Assembly: GCA_026018925.1 (NCBI GenBank) | Contig: JAKSZU010000011.1 | Coordinates: 42,770,141 to 42,834,140, forward strand | Source of the DNA: Tupaia tana | Taxonomy: Eukaryota > Chordata > Mammalia > Scandentia > Tupaiidae | DNA: 64,000 nt | Direction of reading: 5' to 3' | Part shown: in pieces, positions 26,900 to 38,082 of the stretch | How the letters are laid out: each line of letters opens with the position of its first letter | Numbering within the stretch: position 1 is the stretch's first letter | The notes under the pieces: model-generated | Told to the model about the DNA's origin: nothing | What the model saw: the letters and a program-made list of their open reading frames with translations, nothing else | Databases searched by the model: none | Program-made: the position numbers and the translations under genes

Positions 26900-27805
26900 C
26901 ACCCCCCTCATCTGCTATAATTATCATGCCTTTGTGCCCAAAGTTCCTTTCAGTGTTTCTAGCAACTCTGATCATTCAATGCATTTCCCAAATAAGGCGC
27001 CGAGACTGTCCACGTACCAGGCGCTAGACGCTGGAGACGCAGAAAGGAGGGCTGCCTAGAGCTTTCCTGTATGGTTCTCATACTGGGGGTGGTGGGACAA
27101 TGAGCCGGTAAACAAACACTGTACTCGGATGTAGCTCAAGGGTGTATTGACCCGCCTTCCCCAAACAGAGCTGGCTGTTCCCTCCTTTGAGCCACCTGAA
27201 GACTTTTCCGTTTAAGGATCCTGAACCCTAACATGTGCCTTGCAGGGAGCAGGGTGAAAGAAGCAAGCTCATTCAAGTCAACAGGGAAGGGGGAGGGAGG
27301 AGCCTCCAGTGGCTTCTCAGCTCCTCCCAGCTGCTGCCAAGTATGTCATTTCAAGAGAAGGTGGAGATCCTGACTATTCCATGAACTCTCTGAACGTTTG
27401 AATTCTTTGCCAGTTTACACTAAGCATTGCCTCCAGGTCAGATTTGGCCGCCAGCTTGCCACCGATCCAATGGCAGTGCTTGTGTTATTGCCTGGCACCT
27501 GTTATTGCCTGCCTATTCATTGATTAGGGTCACACCGTCAGCTCCTAGGAAATGTGGATGTCAGTGCAGTATTCATAGATCATATTCTCCTAGAGTATTT
27601 GGAGTTGGAAGGGATTAAGAGTTAATATCATCAAGCCCACACAGTAGATTCTATCGTTATTTGGGGTCTCAGCTGATGACATTTTTCTTTCTGACCCTCC
27701 TTTTCTTTTTTTTCCCCCTACCATTGAACCTTTTAATTACTGTAGTATCTCTAAGTCTTTCATCTACCGTCTTCTCTTCAATCCCTCAGCACTCTTTTAA
27801 CTCTC
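26900..27805. other. Intergenic DNA, no gene seen
   Basis: It contains an L2/MIR-like fragment near 27005-27050 (ACCAGGCGCTAGACGCTGGAG). There is otherwise no recognisable feature. Confidence 0.5.
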
Positions 27806-27807
27806 TC

Positions 27808-28093
27808 TTTTTTTTAAATTTATTTTGAGACAAAGAGAGAAAGACACACACACACACAGGGATCTTTAACAGGACCTGTCACCCTACGAAGAACAAGTAC
27901 CACCCAACGGGGCCATGGTCACACTATGATCCTTTTGCTTCCATTTCTCCATCCTGTCAGGTTTTGGGGCATGCACACTCATGCACCCTGTGTGTTTTTT
28001 CAAGCCATGGGGACTGGGCTTTGAGCCATGGTCAGGCTCGTGGGATCCAGCTCCCTACGCACAGGGTTCACCATGGCACAACAGGCCAGCTCA
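27808..28093 (-). mobile_element. tSINE-C, antisense, old
   Basis: T-run, (AC)n, GGGGCATGCACACTCATGCA, TTTTTCAAGCCATGGGGACTG, then a degraded head. Confidence 0.75.
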
Positions 28094-28585
28094 CATGGGC
28101 TCTTCGTAACAGTGGCTTTGCACCCAACATGACCCAAGATTTTTGATTCTCAAGTCCAAAAACCACCCCCACTACACTCATTCTCAGACTTTGTCTCCTA
28201 TTGATGAGGAAGATGGAGGCCATTCGAGACTCCCCACCCCCACCCCTGCAGGCACCTCCATCTCAGAACTGGTTTCTTTCTTTATGTGCTTTCTCTTTCG
28301 GTCTCCAGGATCATCTCCATCTCCCACCTCTCTTTTCTTCCTCAACGCTCGCACTTCCATTTGCGCTCTTGGTCTGGTTCATTCTGTGGATGACTCCTCT
28401 CATTCCTCATATTCTTATCCTTTTTTCCCTCTTTTTACCCTTTTCCTATAATTGTGCTCGAATTCCTCCCCACCCTAAAAATAGAACTATTTTCTCCATC
28501 TCTTTCTCCCTCCACCTGCTGCTCCTCTGTCTCCTGATACAGGCAGAGGTCCAAGGAGTTGAGTGTTGTCCCCGCTACTGGCATA

Positions 28586-28838
28586 CACCGGTCAGAACTG
28601 ACACAAACTGGTCAGAGCCTGTGTGAACCAGTATAAACTGATCAGAACCAGCATAAACTGTTCAGTACCAGCCTGATCCAGTCAGAGCCAGACAAACGAG
28701 TATAAGCCAGTCAGAACCAGCAAATAAGCTGGTCAGACTGGTATAAGTCGGTGAGAGCTGGTACGCACCAGAACTGGTGTGAACTGGCATAAACCAGTTG
28801 GAACCAGTCAGAACTGGCATCAAACAGTATAAGCCTCT
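28586..28838 (+). repeat. Diverged minisatellite, about 20-26 bp units
   Basis: At least ten imperfect units are built on (C/G)AGTCAGAACCAGTATAAAC, with variants GGTCAGACTGGTATAAG and AACTGGCATAAACCAG. It is followed directly by the tail of a tSINE-B/C (GTGAGTGCATGTGCCCTACA). Confidence 0.85.
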
Positions 28839-28890
28839 GGTGAGTGCATGTGCCCTACAGTAAAAACTAAAAATTAAAAAAAAAATTAAA
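28839..28890 (+). mobile_element. tSINE-B/C tail fragment
   Basis: CTCTGGTGAGTGCATGTGCC and an A-rich tail; the 5' part is replaced by the minisatellite. Confidence 0.75.
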
Positions 28891-28967
28891 AGGATACCTG
28901 GTCCCACCCTTAGATATTCTGAGTTAATTGGTCTGAATGCAACCTGGGCACCAGGATTTTATATATA

Positions 28968-29232
28968 TTTTTAGCTTTTTTTTTTTCTTTCCAGAGGGCG
29001 CATGCACTCACTAGAGAGACAGAGAGGGGGAAAGTGAGCATGTACCTTGCCCCCCACCACCATGAGGAATGGCCACACTACAATCCCTTCTCCATTTTCC
29101 TTCCTTACAGGGTCTTGGGCATGCACACATAGGCACTCAGCATGTTTCTCAAGTCACCAGGTTCAGGACTTGAACCATAAGTTCAGCCCTATGGGATTAA
29201 GTCACTCCAACCACTATGCCATAGGTTGACCC
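28968..29232 (-). mobile_element. tSINE-C, antisense
   Basis: T-run, AGGGCGCATGCACTCACTAG, head ending ACTATGCCATAGGTTGACCC. Confidence 0.83.
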
Positions 29233-29308
29233 AGTATTTATATGTATTTTTATCCCCAAGACTATATCTCTGTATCTTTGGTCCCTAACACAGTGACTGG
29301 CACATGGT

Positions 29309-29373
29309 TGTTGTTCTTTCTTCCTTTCTTCCTTCCTTCCTTCCTTTCTTTCTTTCTTTCTTTCTTTCTTTTG
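29309..29373. repeat. (TTCC)n(TTTC)n microsatellite
   Basis: About 65 bases of CTTT/CTTC repeats merge into the T-tail of the next SINE, probably derived from it. Confidence 0.93.
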
Positions 29374-29376
29374 AGA

Positions 29377-29645
29377 AGATTTTTTTTTTTTTTTTGAGAA
29401 GTTTTTTGCTATAGGGCACGTGCGTTCGCCAGACAGACAGAGAGAGACATAGAGACAGAAAGCGAGAAATCACCCCCCAGGGGGGATGGTCACGCCGCAA
29501 TCCCTTCTCCTCCATTCTCCTCTCGGGATCTTGGGCACGCACGCACACGCGCCCGGCGTGAGCTGTAAGCCACCGGGTCCGGGACGCGAACCGCGGTCGA
29601 CTACGTGGGAGTCCAGCGACATAGCCATTACGCTAACTGCTGGTT
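29377..29645 (-). mobile_element. tSINE-B, antisense, second subfamily (1 of 3 in tandem)
   Basis: Near-consensus with GACGCGAACCGCGG (B-box variant) and head ending GCTAACTGCTGGTTCC. Confidence 0.94.
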
Positions 29646-29648
<3 letters not shown>

Positions 29649-29676
<28 letters not shown>

Positions 29677-29923
29677 GGAGAGGTTTTCGCTATAGGGCGC
29701 GTGCGCTCACCAGACAGAGAGAGACATAGAGACAGAAAGCAAGAAATCACCCCCCAGAGGGGATGGTCACGCAGCAATCCCTTCTCCTCCATTCTCCTCT
29801 TGGGATCTTGGGCATGCACGCACACGTGCCCGGTGTGAGTTTTAAGCCACCGGGTCCGGGACGTGAACCGCGGTCGACTACGTGGGAGTCCAGCGACATA
29901 GCCATTATGCTAACTGCTGGTTC
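29649..29923 (-). mobile_element. tSINE-B, antisense, second subfamily (2 of 3 in tandem)
   Basis: T-run of about 28, GACGTGAACCGCGG, head ending TGCTAACTGCTGGTTCC. It abuts copy 1. Confidence 0.94.
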
Positions 29924-29925
29924 CA

Positions 29926-30168
29926 AGATTTTTTGATATAGGGCATGTGCACTTGCCAGAAAGACAGAGACAGAGAGACAGAAAGCGAGAAATCACCCCC
30001 CAGGAGGGATGACCACACCGCAATCCCTTCTCCTCCATTTTCCTCTTGGGATCTTAGGCATGCATGCACATGTACCCAGCTTGAGTTTAAGCCACCAGGT
30101 CCGGGACTTGAACCGCAGTTGACTACATGGGAGTCCAGCCACTTAGCCATTACACCATCTGCTGGTCC
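29926..30168 (-). mobile_element. tSINE-B, antisense (3 of 3 in tandem)
   Basis: TTTTTTGATATAGGGCATGTG start and CATCTGCTGGTCCC head. It is older, and the other two lie in its tail region. Confidence 0.92.
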
Positions 30169-30169
30169 C

Positions 30170-32675
30170 TGTATAGGGTTTTTGTTCAATAAATGTCTAT
30201 GGATGGGAGGAGAATAGGAGAGGAAGGAGACAAATGGGGAGCAACTGTCTGTTGATAGGGTTCTTACCCCTGCAACTCTGACCACAGGACAGATGGAACA
30301 GGAAGCCTGACACTGAATTCATTGTTGAGCGTGCATGTGTGTGCGCGCGCATGCATATGCGTGTGTGTACCCATGTGAGCAGGTGTGACAGCTGGAAAAT
30401 GTGCCTAAGAACCCTTGGCTCCTTTTTTGGTGGGCTCCCAAGAAATCCCTCACTATTCTTAGAGTGGGGAGGAGGAGGAGAAGAACGCAGGGCTCATGGT
30501 GGACTTCCTGGCTTCCTTCCAGAACCTGTGGCCGCTGGCACAGAGATCAGACAGAGCTTATATAGGCTTTTGGCACCAATGGATGCATCCTTGGGGGAAG
30601 GAGTCTGGCAGCTGCTGCCACAGCCGCCTACCCAGGAGAGTGCCCACTGCCTACCAAGCAGTGCGTGGGCCAGAGTAAAAGGCTTTCTCCTCTTGCTTGT
30701 CCAAAATGAGATCATCAAAATGACCCTTTACCCTGTGTGGGGAGAGGAAACTTATGAGCGATCAAAACTCCCAAGGTAAAGGGGGAGGCAGTGGCTCAGC
30801 TTCCCCAGAAGCAGAGCAAGCACTTGACCGCTGTCGTCTGCCGGTTGCTGCTAATGGTCTGCTGTCCTTTTTAACCAGAGACGATGCTGCCTCGCGCGCA
30901 CATGGAGCAACCCACGTGCATTCTCGCTGCCCCGGTGAATAAGGGCATCTCTTTGGAAAACAGACATCTGAGACTTAAAAGTATATTTTATCTGATTTTT
31001 CAGGAGAAGTAACTAGCTTATTCAGGTACCAGAGCCTCCATCTTGGCCCGGAAAAGTCGTGTGAAGCTTGGAAACCGAGATTCGTGACTGGGACAGAGTA
31101 GAGGGTATCAGGCAGCTTCCGTAGGCTAGAGTCACGCTTTAGGCTGGATTGGGGGCCTTTCAATCCCAGGGTTTTCTCTCTCGTGAGAGGTATGGTGAAA
31201 GCCAAAGCCGTGCCCAGCCTCCATGGTGCTTCATGCTCCCTACCCAGCCCTTGGCCAGCTAGAAGAATTGAAGCAAGACTTTCCAGGAAGCACTCTCTCC
31301 CACAGGTAGTGCTGACTCAGCCCAGACTCCAAGCTGGAAATCTGGTCCCTATTCCAGAGCAGCTGACAGAGGCGGGAGTGCTTAGGGGGCTGTAATCCTA
31401 GACTGGGTGTATGCGTTACTGGAAAGGGGCCATGGAGAACCGGCAGAGACAGTGGGGCGTGGACCCTGAACCCATGAGGCTTCTCTAAGGGAACGGGGAG
31501 AGAGGTCCGCAGTGGCTCGGGTCCCCTGGGTTCCAGCACTTTGACAAAACCTATCTTCCCTAAAGCTTCAGGAGCAGGGACGGTGGTAGAACCAGTTCCT
31601 TGGATCTGTGTGAACAGATTCCCCGGCTCTCACTTCTCATCTGCACATCTGGATTCCCAGTCACATCCCAGGGTGTGACTGACCGTCTCTCTAGGTCCTT
31701 CACCTGACTCCCCTCCTGGATGTCCAGGAAAATGCAAGCTCTTCCCCTTCTCCACACACTACCTCTGATCCCTCCCCTCCCTGCTGCTTTCTGCTTCCCT
31801 TCCCCACCTTCCCCTCCTCTGCTCCTTGGCTGTCTCTTTCCTCTCTCCACGCTCCCCCCTTTTCTCTCTCGCTCGTTCTCCCTCCTGCTCTCGCTCTCTG
31901 CGGTTCTGACGGTACATCCTTTCCCTGGCACAGCCCCTTAACTTGCCGGCCAGGCCTGCTGGGCTACTCGCCTTGTTTCTGTAGCTTCTGTCCAATTATC
32001 TCTCTGGCCAGGCTTGTTGGGAGCCCTCCTCTCTGGCCAACCTCTCTCCTCCCTTCCACCATCCATGATTTCTATTTGGGGATGGGGGTGGGAAGCCAGT
32101 TTGAATAAGCCTAGCGATCTTTAGCAATCAGCTCTGTGTTCTGCTTTGAGGAGCCCCGGCAGAGTTAAGAGAATCTCAGGGAAGATGACACCATGGCATA
32201 GGTCATTAAAGGCTGCAGGAATGTGGGATCAGAAGCTTTTTAGAGTCAGCCAGTCCTTAAAAACAAGGGCCCAGGGATGGGGAGGAACCGAGGCCCTCGC
32301 TTGCCACAGAAAACAAAGCCGTGACTCAAAGGCATCACGAAGAGCTTTCCTTGCTCATCCACGTTCCTGAGTTTAATGTCTTTGGCTTGGGAATTAACTT
32401 TGAGGCTTTCCAACACAGATAAAAATAGAGCTATAAATGCCATCTCAGCCACTTTCCGATAAGGTGGCCTTTTAAGGGAAGACTGGGCTCCCAGCAGTGG
32501 GTCTGAGTCAAGGAGCCTCCTGTACTGGTGTGAGGGGTTCTCACGGGCTGCTGGCCAGCCTGTGGCCGGATGACGGATGCAGGAAGAGGAAGCTGCTGGA
32601 GGCTTCTGTGCTAGAAACTTCAGGAGCTAAGCCCTCGAAAGGCATGTTTATGTCACTCACTCCTTCATTTTTTCA
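30170..32675. other. SINE-free 2.5 kb intergenic block
   Basis: No SINE is seen for 2.5 kb in a region that otherwise averages more than one per kb. It includes a long pyrimidine-rich run (about 31740-31920). No coding exon or RNA gene is recognised. Exclusion of insertions can mark regulatory sequence, but that is inference. Confidence 0.5.
31740..31925. repeat. Pyrimidine-rich tract
   Basis: About 185 bases of C and T with few purines (CTTCCCC, CTCTCTCGCTCG, CTCTCTGCGG). Confidence 0.75.
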
Positions 32676-32689
32676 TTCCAGATGCATTT

Positions 32690-32876
32690 TTTAAAAAATA
32701 ATCATTTTATTTTTTATTTATTCATTCATTTATTTTTTAATTTGATCAGAGAGAGACAGAGGGTGAGAGTGAGAGAGAGGAAATGAGAAAGCAAGGCACC
32801 AGATTCAGGACTTGAACCCCGGTCAGCCATGTGGGAGTGTCCAGCGCCTTAACCACCACGCCACCTGCTGGTCCCC
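32690..32876 (-). mobile_element. tSINE-A, antisense
   Basis: Perfect 13-bp TSD TCCAGATGCATTT at 32677-32689 and 32877-32889. Confidence 0.94.
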
Positions 32877-32889
32877 TCCAGATGCATTT

Positions 32890-33345
32890 ATCTGATGACT
32901 TCTTATGTGCCAGGAATGCTGCTTGGTGCTGCAAACACAACTGAGAAAGAGAAAATTGCTAGTCCCAAGGAGCTTCCAGTCTAGTGAGGAACACAGAACG
33001 GGATCAGACAGCCATGACACAGGTGACAGCGCCGAAGGAGGGGAAGTATGGGAAGACCTACCTCAGGTGATGGGACACTTGCACAGCTTCTCGGAGGGAC
33101 AGATGGGTAAATCGGAGCCTGTAGAATTAGCAGAGAATTGACCAGGGGACGGTTGTGGTTGGGGACAGGGAAAGGTGTAAAGAAGACTGTTTTAGAAGAG
33201 GAAACAGTATGTGCAAAGGGAGAACTTGGTTTCCTCAGGGAATTGAAAGTGGGTCTGTGTTTGACTAGAGGTGAAGTCATATTGCTGAGTGGGCTGGGCT
33301 GGGGGTGGGGGGCATGAGAGTGTCTAGAAACAGAAGCACAGGTAG
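32890..33345. repeat. Ancient L2/MIR-like repeat remnant
   Basis: TATGTGCCAGGAATGCTGCTT and AAGGAGCTTCCAGTCTAGTGA are typical of old mammalian interspersed repeats. Confidence 0.5.
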
Positions 33346-33353
33346 AGTTTGAG

Positions 33354-33620
33354 TGGGCCAGCAGATGGCTGGTGGTTAAGGCAGCCAGATCCCACATGGC
33401 CGACTGCGCCGTCTGAATCTTGGACCCGGTGGCTTGAAGGCCATACCAGTACATGTGTGTGCGGGCCCAGAATCCTGAGAGTGGAGAAGGCATTGTGTTG
33501 TAACCATCTTCACTGGATGGGTGCTTTCTTACTTTCCCTCTCGATCTCACTCTGTCTCTCTCTGGTGAGCATACACGCCCTATAACAAAAACTTCAAAAA
33601 ATAAAACAATAACAAAAAAA
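33354..33620 (+). mobile_element. tSINE-C
   Basis: GGGCCAGCAGATGGCTGGTGG head to CCTATAACAAAAACTTC and A-rich tail. Confidence 0.88.
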
Positions 33621-33634
33621 ATTTTTAAAAGCCT

Positions 33635-34170
33635 GAGGAGTTTGGACTTTATTTTCCTGGTCAAAGGGGAGTCTTTGAAGGCTTTCATACAAAGAAGTAG
33701 CTTCATCCAATCTGTATTCTAGAAGGCTCATTCGGGCTGGAAAGCAGAGAAAGAACTGGAAGTGGGGCGGGGGGGGGGGCGAGAGACTGGGAGATCGGGG
33801 AGGAAGCTGTGATCCAGGGAAGGACTGGGGACATGTCAGTGGAGATAGGAGGAAGCAGGCAGAACAGGGAGATGACTGAAGGGTGGATTGGCAGAGCGCG
33901 GTGACGAATTGCGTGTGGGCCCGTGCTGTCAAGGTTGCTTCCCAGTTCTCAGGCGTGAGCTGCCTAGTGAGACAGAGACAACGCAGGACAGGCAGGTTCT
34001 AGGTCTGCAGAATACAGGTACCTGTGGGACGCTCAGAGACAGACATCAGGGTGGTAGGTGGGCGTGTAAGTCCGGGCCTCCAGAGAAAGGCATGAGCCGA
34101 GACACACTGGGATTATTTTTTAGCAGATGGATGGCAGCGGGGCCCTCAGAGTGAGTGAGTGATCTTGAGG
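33635..34170. repeat. Ancient mammalian interspersed repeat remnant
   Basis: GAGTTTGGACTTTATTTTCC, AGGGGAGTCTTTGAAGGCTTT and CTCATTCGGGCTGG resemble a widespread old repeat consensus. The family name is not assigned. Confidence 0.45.
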
Positions 34171-34602
34171 CAAGTGAGGACAGTGTGAGGAGAAGAGGAG
34201 CTGAATGGAATCTCAGGAAAAGATATTCAAAGGATGCCTAAAAAAAGAGCTCAAAGAGGAGACTGAGGGGGAGTAGCTAGAGATGGGGAGGAAAACCCAC
34301 AGTAGTGATCTGTCGTGGACCTTCTGCGCTCATTTCCCCTTCTCTCGCCAAGAGCACCCTGAGCTTCCTCTGGGGAATCCACTCCTCTGTTCTCAGTTCT
34401 CTGGTTTGGATCTCAGGGAGAAGTGCTGGTGGATTCTGCCCATCCCTCCTGATGCATCACATGCAGCCCTCCCACTTTCTCTGTGTACTCCAGCCTGCTC
34501 GTTTTCATGGTGTTTCCCCTAAATCCCATTTTATTTCTGGCCTTAGGATTTTTGTCTATCTGGATTGTTTTTCTTTCCTGTTCTCTTCCTCCGCCTCCTG
34601 GC

Positions 34603-34656
34603 CTACGAATCTTTCATTACTCCAACTGCTGGTCCCATGTCTACGAATCTTTCATT
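34603..34656 (-). mobile_element. 22-bp tSINE-B remnant between perfect 16-bp TSDs
   Basis: CTACGAATCTTTCATT occurs at 34603-34618 and 34641-34656. Between them is only ACTCCAACTGCTGGTCCC plus ATGT, the 5' head of an antisense B element. The body and T-tail are gone. Confidence 0.85.
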
Positions 34657-34769
34657 CATGCTTCCAACCTTTGCTCATGCCTTCTCTGGTATTCCAGACA
34701 AGGCCACGCTTCCTGTTACACATTCATTCTTTTGTTTGGTAGGTGCTGAGTACATTTCTGTCCATGTGT

Positions 34770-35870
34770 GAGTCATGTGTGGGATGCCGGGACGTAATGG
34801 AGTGCAAAACAGACATCTCCCTGTCCCCATGGAGCGGACAATCTAATAGGAGACACTGAGAGCGAACACGTAAATACACAAAATAAGTACAGCCTGCTGT
34901 CTGTGTTATAAAGGAAGCAAACAGAGTACCATTTGAAGCAGGCCAGCTTGAGGTTTGGCAAGACTGCAGCCATTTTGAAATTCAAAGAGGCCTTTGACCA
35001 GAACAATCTGACCAAGTGCTGAGTCATGGAGTGTCCGTTGGAGGGATGGTCAGTTGAGAAATCAGGGATGGTGTTTGAAGTAAAACAGGGATCAAGATAA
35101 TTGCTCAGAGGAAAGCCATGGACTGATTGACAGGAGTGAGAAGTGATTGCTTGTGCTTGTGTCTATAAATACTGAGCTCATGCTGACTTCCTGAGACAGT
35201 CTGGTGGTGTTTGCTGACTGTCTCCCTGCAACCTGGTTGCAGAAATAAACTCCCTTCTTCTCCAGTCTCTGCCCCTCGTTTCGTTGACCACGAGTAGAAG
35301 CAGAGAGACTTAGTTCGCAGGCAACACCGTGACAGACTATACCAGAAGATCCTTATTTTGGATATGGAAAGTGATCAGAAAAAACTCTCTGAGGATATGA
35401 CAATTAAGTTGAGCCCTGAAAGAAGAGGTGGAACCAGCCACGTGAAGCGTGGGGAGGAAAATGCCCCAGGCAGAGGGAAGAGGAACCATGAAGCCTGTGG
35501 AGGGAAGATAGATGGCCAGTGTGGCTGGAGTCAAGACAGAAAAAAAAGCAACAGGAGAGGTAATTGAAGATGAGCTCCTGTAGCCAGTGGCACAAAGTTC
35601 GGGTTTTATTCTTAGTACAAAGGGAAGCCATTCAAAGGTTTTAAGCCGAGTTGTACTGTGATCTGACTTAAGTTTTAATTAGATTGCGCTGGTTGCCGAG
35701 TGAAGAGTGAATTGATGATCCAGCAAAGAATTAGCAAGACTAATTAGGGCCCTCTTCTATGGTCTGGGCAAAAGAGGGTGGTGCTAGAACTTGACTGACA
35801 GCAGAGAGGGAGAGAAGTGGGTGGGAATTAGATGTGAGGTATGAGGGGACTAGAGGAACAGAAGATGATG
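34770..35870. repeat. Ancient interspersed repeat, interrupted by an LTR
   Basis: Before and after the LTR are parts of one old repeat: GTCCCCATGGAGCGGACAATC, then TTGAGCCCTGAAAGAAGAGG, CCAGTGTGGCTGGAGTCAAG, AAGGGAAGCCATTCAAAGG and GTGATCTGACTTAAGTTTTAA. Confidence 0.55.
34949..35336 (+). mobile_element. Solo LTR-like element (gammaretrovirus-type ERV)
   Basis: TATAAAT at 35164 and AATAAA within GCAGAAATAAACTCCC are spaced as a promoter and poly(A) signal. A CT-rich U5-like stretch follows and ends in ...CA. No gag, pol or env remnant is nearby. The left boundary is uncertain and no target duplication was identified. Confidence 0.5.
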
Positions 35871-35885
35871 CTTAATTTCTTTCTT

Positions 35886-36352
35886 TTTTTCTTTTTTTTT
35901 AAGGTTTTTGCTGGGGCTGGCAGGCGGTGTGGTGGCTAAGGCAGTTGGACTCCCACATGGCTGACTGTGGTTTGAGTCCCAGACCTGGCGGCTTGCTTTC
36001 TCACGTTCCTTCTCTTTCTCTCTCTCTCTGGTCAACTTCAAAAAAATAAAATGAAATAATGACAATGAATAAAATTATTTTTTAAAAACGGTTCTTGCCT
36101 TAGGGCATGTACACTTGCCAGAGAGAGAGAGGCAGAGACAGAGACAGTGAGAGGGAAAGTGAGAAATCACTCTCCCCCCAGGGTGGGGGCATGGCCATGC
36201 CACAATCCCTTCTCCTCCATTCTCCTCCTGGGATCTTGGGCACACAAACACATGCACCTGGCATTATTTTCAAGCCACTGGGTCCAAGACTTAAACCAGG
36301 GTTGGGCATATGAGAGTCCAGTGACATAACTGCTATGCCATCTGCTGGCCCT
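35886..36352 (-). mobile_element. tSINE-C/B, antisense, split by a tSINE-A
   Basis: The T-tail and AAGGTTTTTGC at 35886-35910 are interrupted. The copy resumes with ACGGTTCTTGCCTTAGGGC at 36088 and ends CCATCTGCTGGCCC. GATGCTT flanks both ends. Confidence 0.87.
35912..36085 (+). mobile_element. tSINE-A nested in antisense tSINE-C/B
   Basis: GGGCTGGCAGGCGGTGTGG head. Target duplication is GGTTTTTGC versus GGTTCTTGC. Confidence 0.87.
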
Positions 36353-36354
36353 GA

Positions 36355-37065
36355 TGCTTCATTTTCTGACCAGAATGAGAGGAAACAGCTGGGGTTGTGA
36401 GGCTTCCTCTGTTCTGGTCCCCTTTGGTCCTCCCCCTTCCTCGTGACAAATTTTTGGATGTCCAGGGCTTGAGAAGCAAGCCCCAGTTGAGAACCATTGA
36501 GTTGGAGAATCTCTAAGTTTCCTTCCAGTTGAAAATTCTTTTATTCTAAAAGCATGTGAACAGGAACAGCATTCCTGTTTCTTTAGACTTATCCTGTCAT
36601 ACCCTGGGAGAGCTGTGTACCCAGGGAACGTTCAGTGAGTGCCAGTTGACTTTTCACTTTGGCACAGATCTTCTGTAATTGAATTTTAGATTAAATTCCT
36701 TTTATAAAATAGGATTCTAACCTAGAGTAAACTTTCAATTGAAATCAATTCACCTTGATAAAGTAGAGTCATGGCGAGGATAATCAGAAATGGCAAAATC
36801 CAAAGTAATTCTTATTTGAATTAAGGCAGAAAAACTTTGTTTTTGTTAAACTAATGATCTACATTTAGACAAATGTCGTTATTGGGCAAATGCCAACAGG
36901 TGGTGGCTCAACCCCATGCAGAATAGAGCCAAAACACCATTGAAAAGAATTCATAATAGTAAACACAATCTATTCTATTCCTTTCGGTACTATAATCTTT
37001 GTTCAAAACAAATATTAACCTTCTAAAACTTATTTTGAAGTAATGACTTCAGATAATTGTGAGGC
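36355..37065. other. Intergenic DNA, no gene seen
   Basis: AT-rich, SINE-free and probably unique. Nothing is recognised. Confidence 0.55.
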
Positions 37066-37074
37066 CTGTCTTAT

Positions 37075-37371
37075 TATTTTATTTTATTTTTATTTATTTT
37101 ATTATTTTTTTTTTTTTTTGCCATAGGGTGTGTGCATTTGCTGAAGAGAGAGACACAGCCAGAGAGAAGGAAAGTGAGGACTCACCCTCTGGGGGAATGG
37201 CCACGCCACAATCCCTTCTTCTCCATTTTCCTCTGGGGATTCTAGGTGCACACACACACACACACACACACACATCTGGCAGGATTTTCAAGCCACCTGG
37301 TCCAGGACTCAAACCAGGACTGGCCAGATGGGAATCCAACACTTTAAACACCTCGCCATTTGCTGGCCCCT
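37075..37371 (-). mobile_element. tSINE-C, antisense, with internal (CA)n
   Basis: T-rich tail, GCCATAGGGTGTGTGCATTTG, a CA run of about 11 units at 37250-37274, head ending CGCCATTTGCTGGCCCC. Confidence 0.88.
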
Positions 37372-37379
37372 AGATCTTT

Positions 37380-37656
37380 CTTTTTTTTTTTTTTTTTTTT
37401 TTTTGAGAGAGAGGTTTTTGCTATAGGGTGCATGCGCTCACCAGAAAGGCAGAGACAGACAGAGAGATAGAAAGCAAGAAATCATCCCCTAGGGGCGATG
37501 GCCACGCCGCAATCCCTTCTCCTCCATTCTCCTCTTGAGATCTTGGGCACACATACACACGTGCCTGGCATGAGTTTAAGCCACCAGGTCCGGGACTCAA
37601 ACTGTGGTCAACTACATGGGAGTCCAGCAACACAGCCATTATGCCAACTGCTGGTC
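37380..37656 (-). mobile_element. tSINE-B, antisense
   Basis: T-run, AGAGGTTTTTGCTATAGGG, head ending GCCAACTGCTGGTC. It abuts the previous C copy. Confidence 0.92.
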
Positions 37657-37865
37657 TACCCCAGACCCATTTTAAAGATGAATGAGATGGAGATGGGATT
37701 GTGCTGCCAATCAAGACAAAAATCTAAGACAAACCAGGACTCAGACCTGCCAGTTCCTCTCCTCTCTTTCCCACTGTTTCTTTTTTGCCTGGAACATCAC
37801 TCTTAGAGACCATGTTTCCCTACCATTTTCCAGGTTGAAAACTCAGAACTTCAATATCTACAAGC

Positions 37866-38082
37866 ATATTTTTTAATTGCCTGAGAGCACATGTGCTCAC
37901 CAGAGAGAGAATGCCACAACGGGATGGTCATGCTGCAATCCTTTCTCTACTTCTCCATCTTCTGGGGATTTGGGACACACACACACACCTGGCATGTTTT
38001 TCAAGCTACTGGGACCAGGCTTTAAACCGCAGTTGGCCGTGTGGGATCTGACTTCCTTCACCACTAGGCTACAGGGCTGACC
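37866..38082 (-). mobile_element. tSINE-C, antisense
   Basis: TTTTTTAATTGCCTGAGAGC, TTTTTCAAGCTACTGGGACC, head ending GGCTACAGGGCTGACCC. Confidence 0.83.

Noticed and set aside
28201-28626. 141-codon hydrophobic reading frame
   Set aside because: The hydrophobicity comes from a pyrimidine-rich stretch (Leu, Phe, Ser, Pro codons). There is no family resemblance and it runs into a minisatellite.
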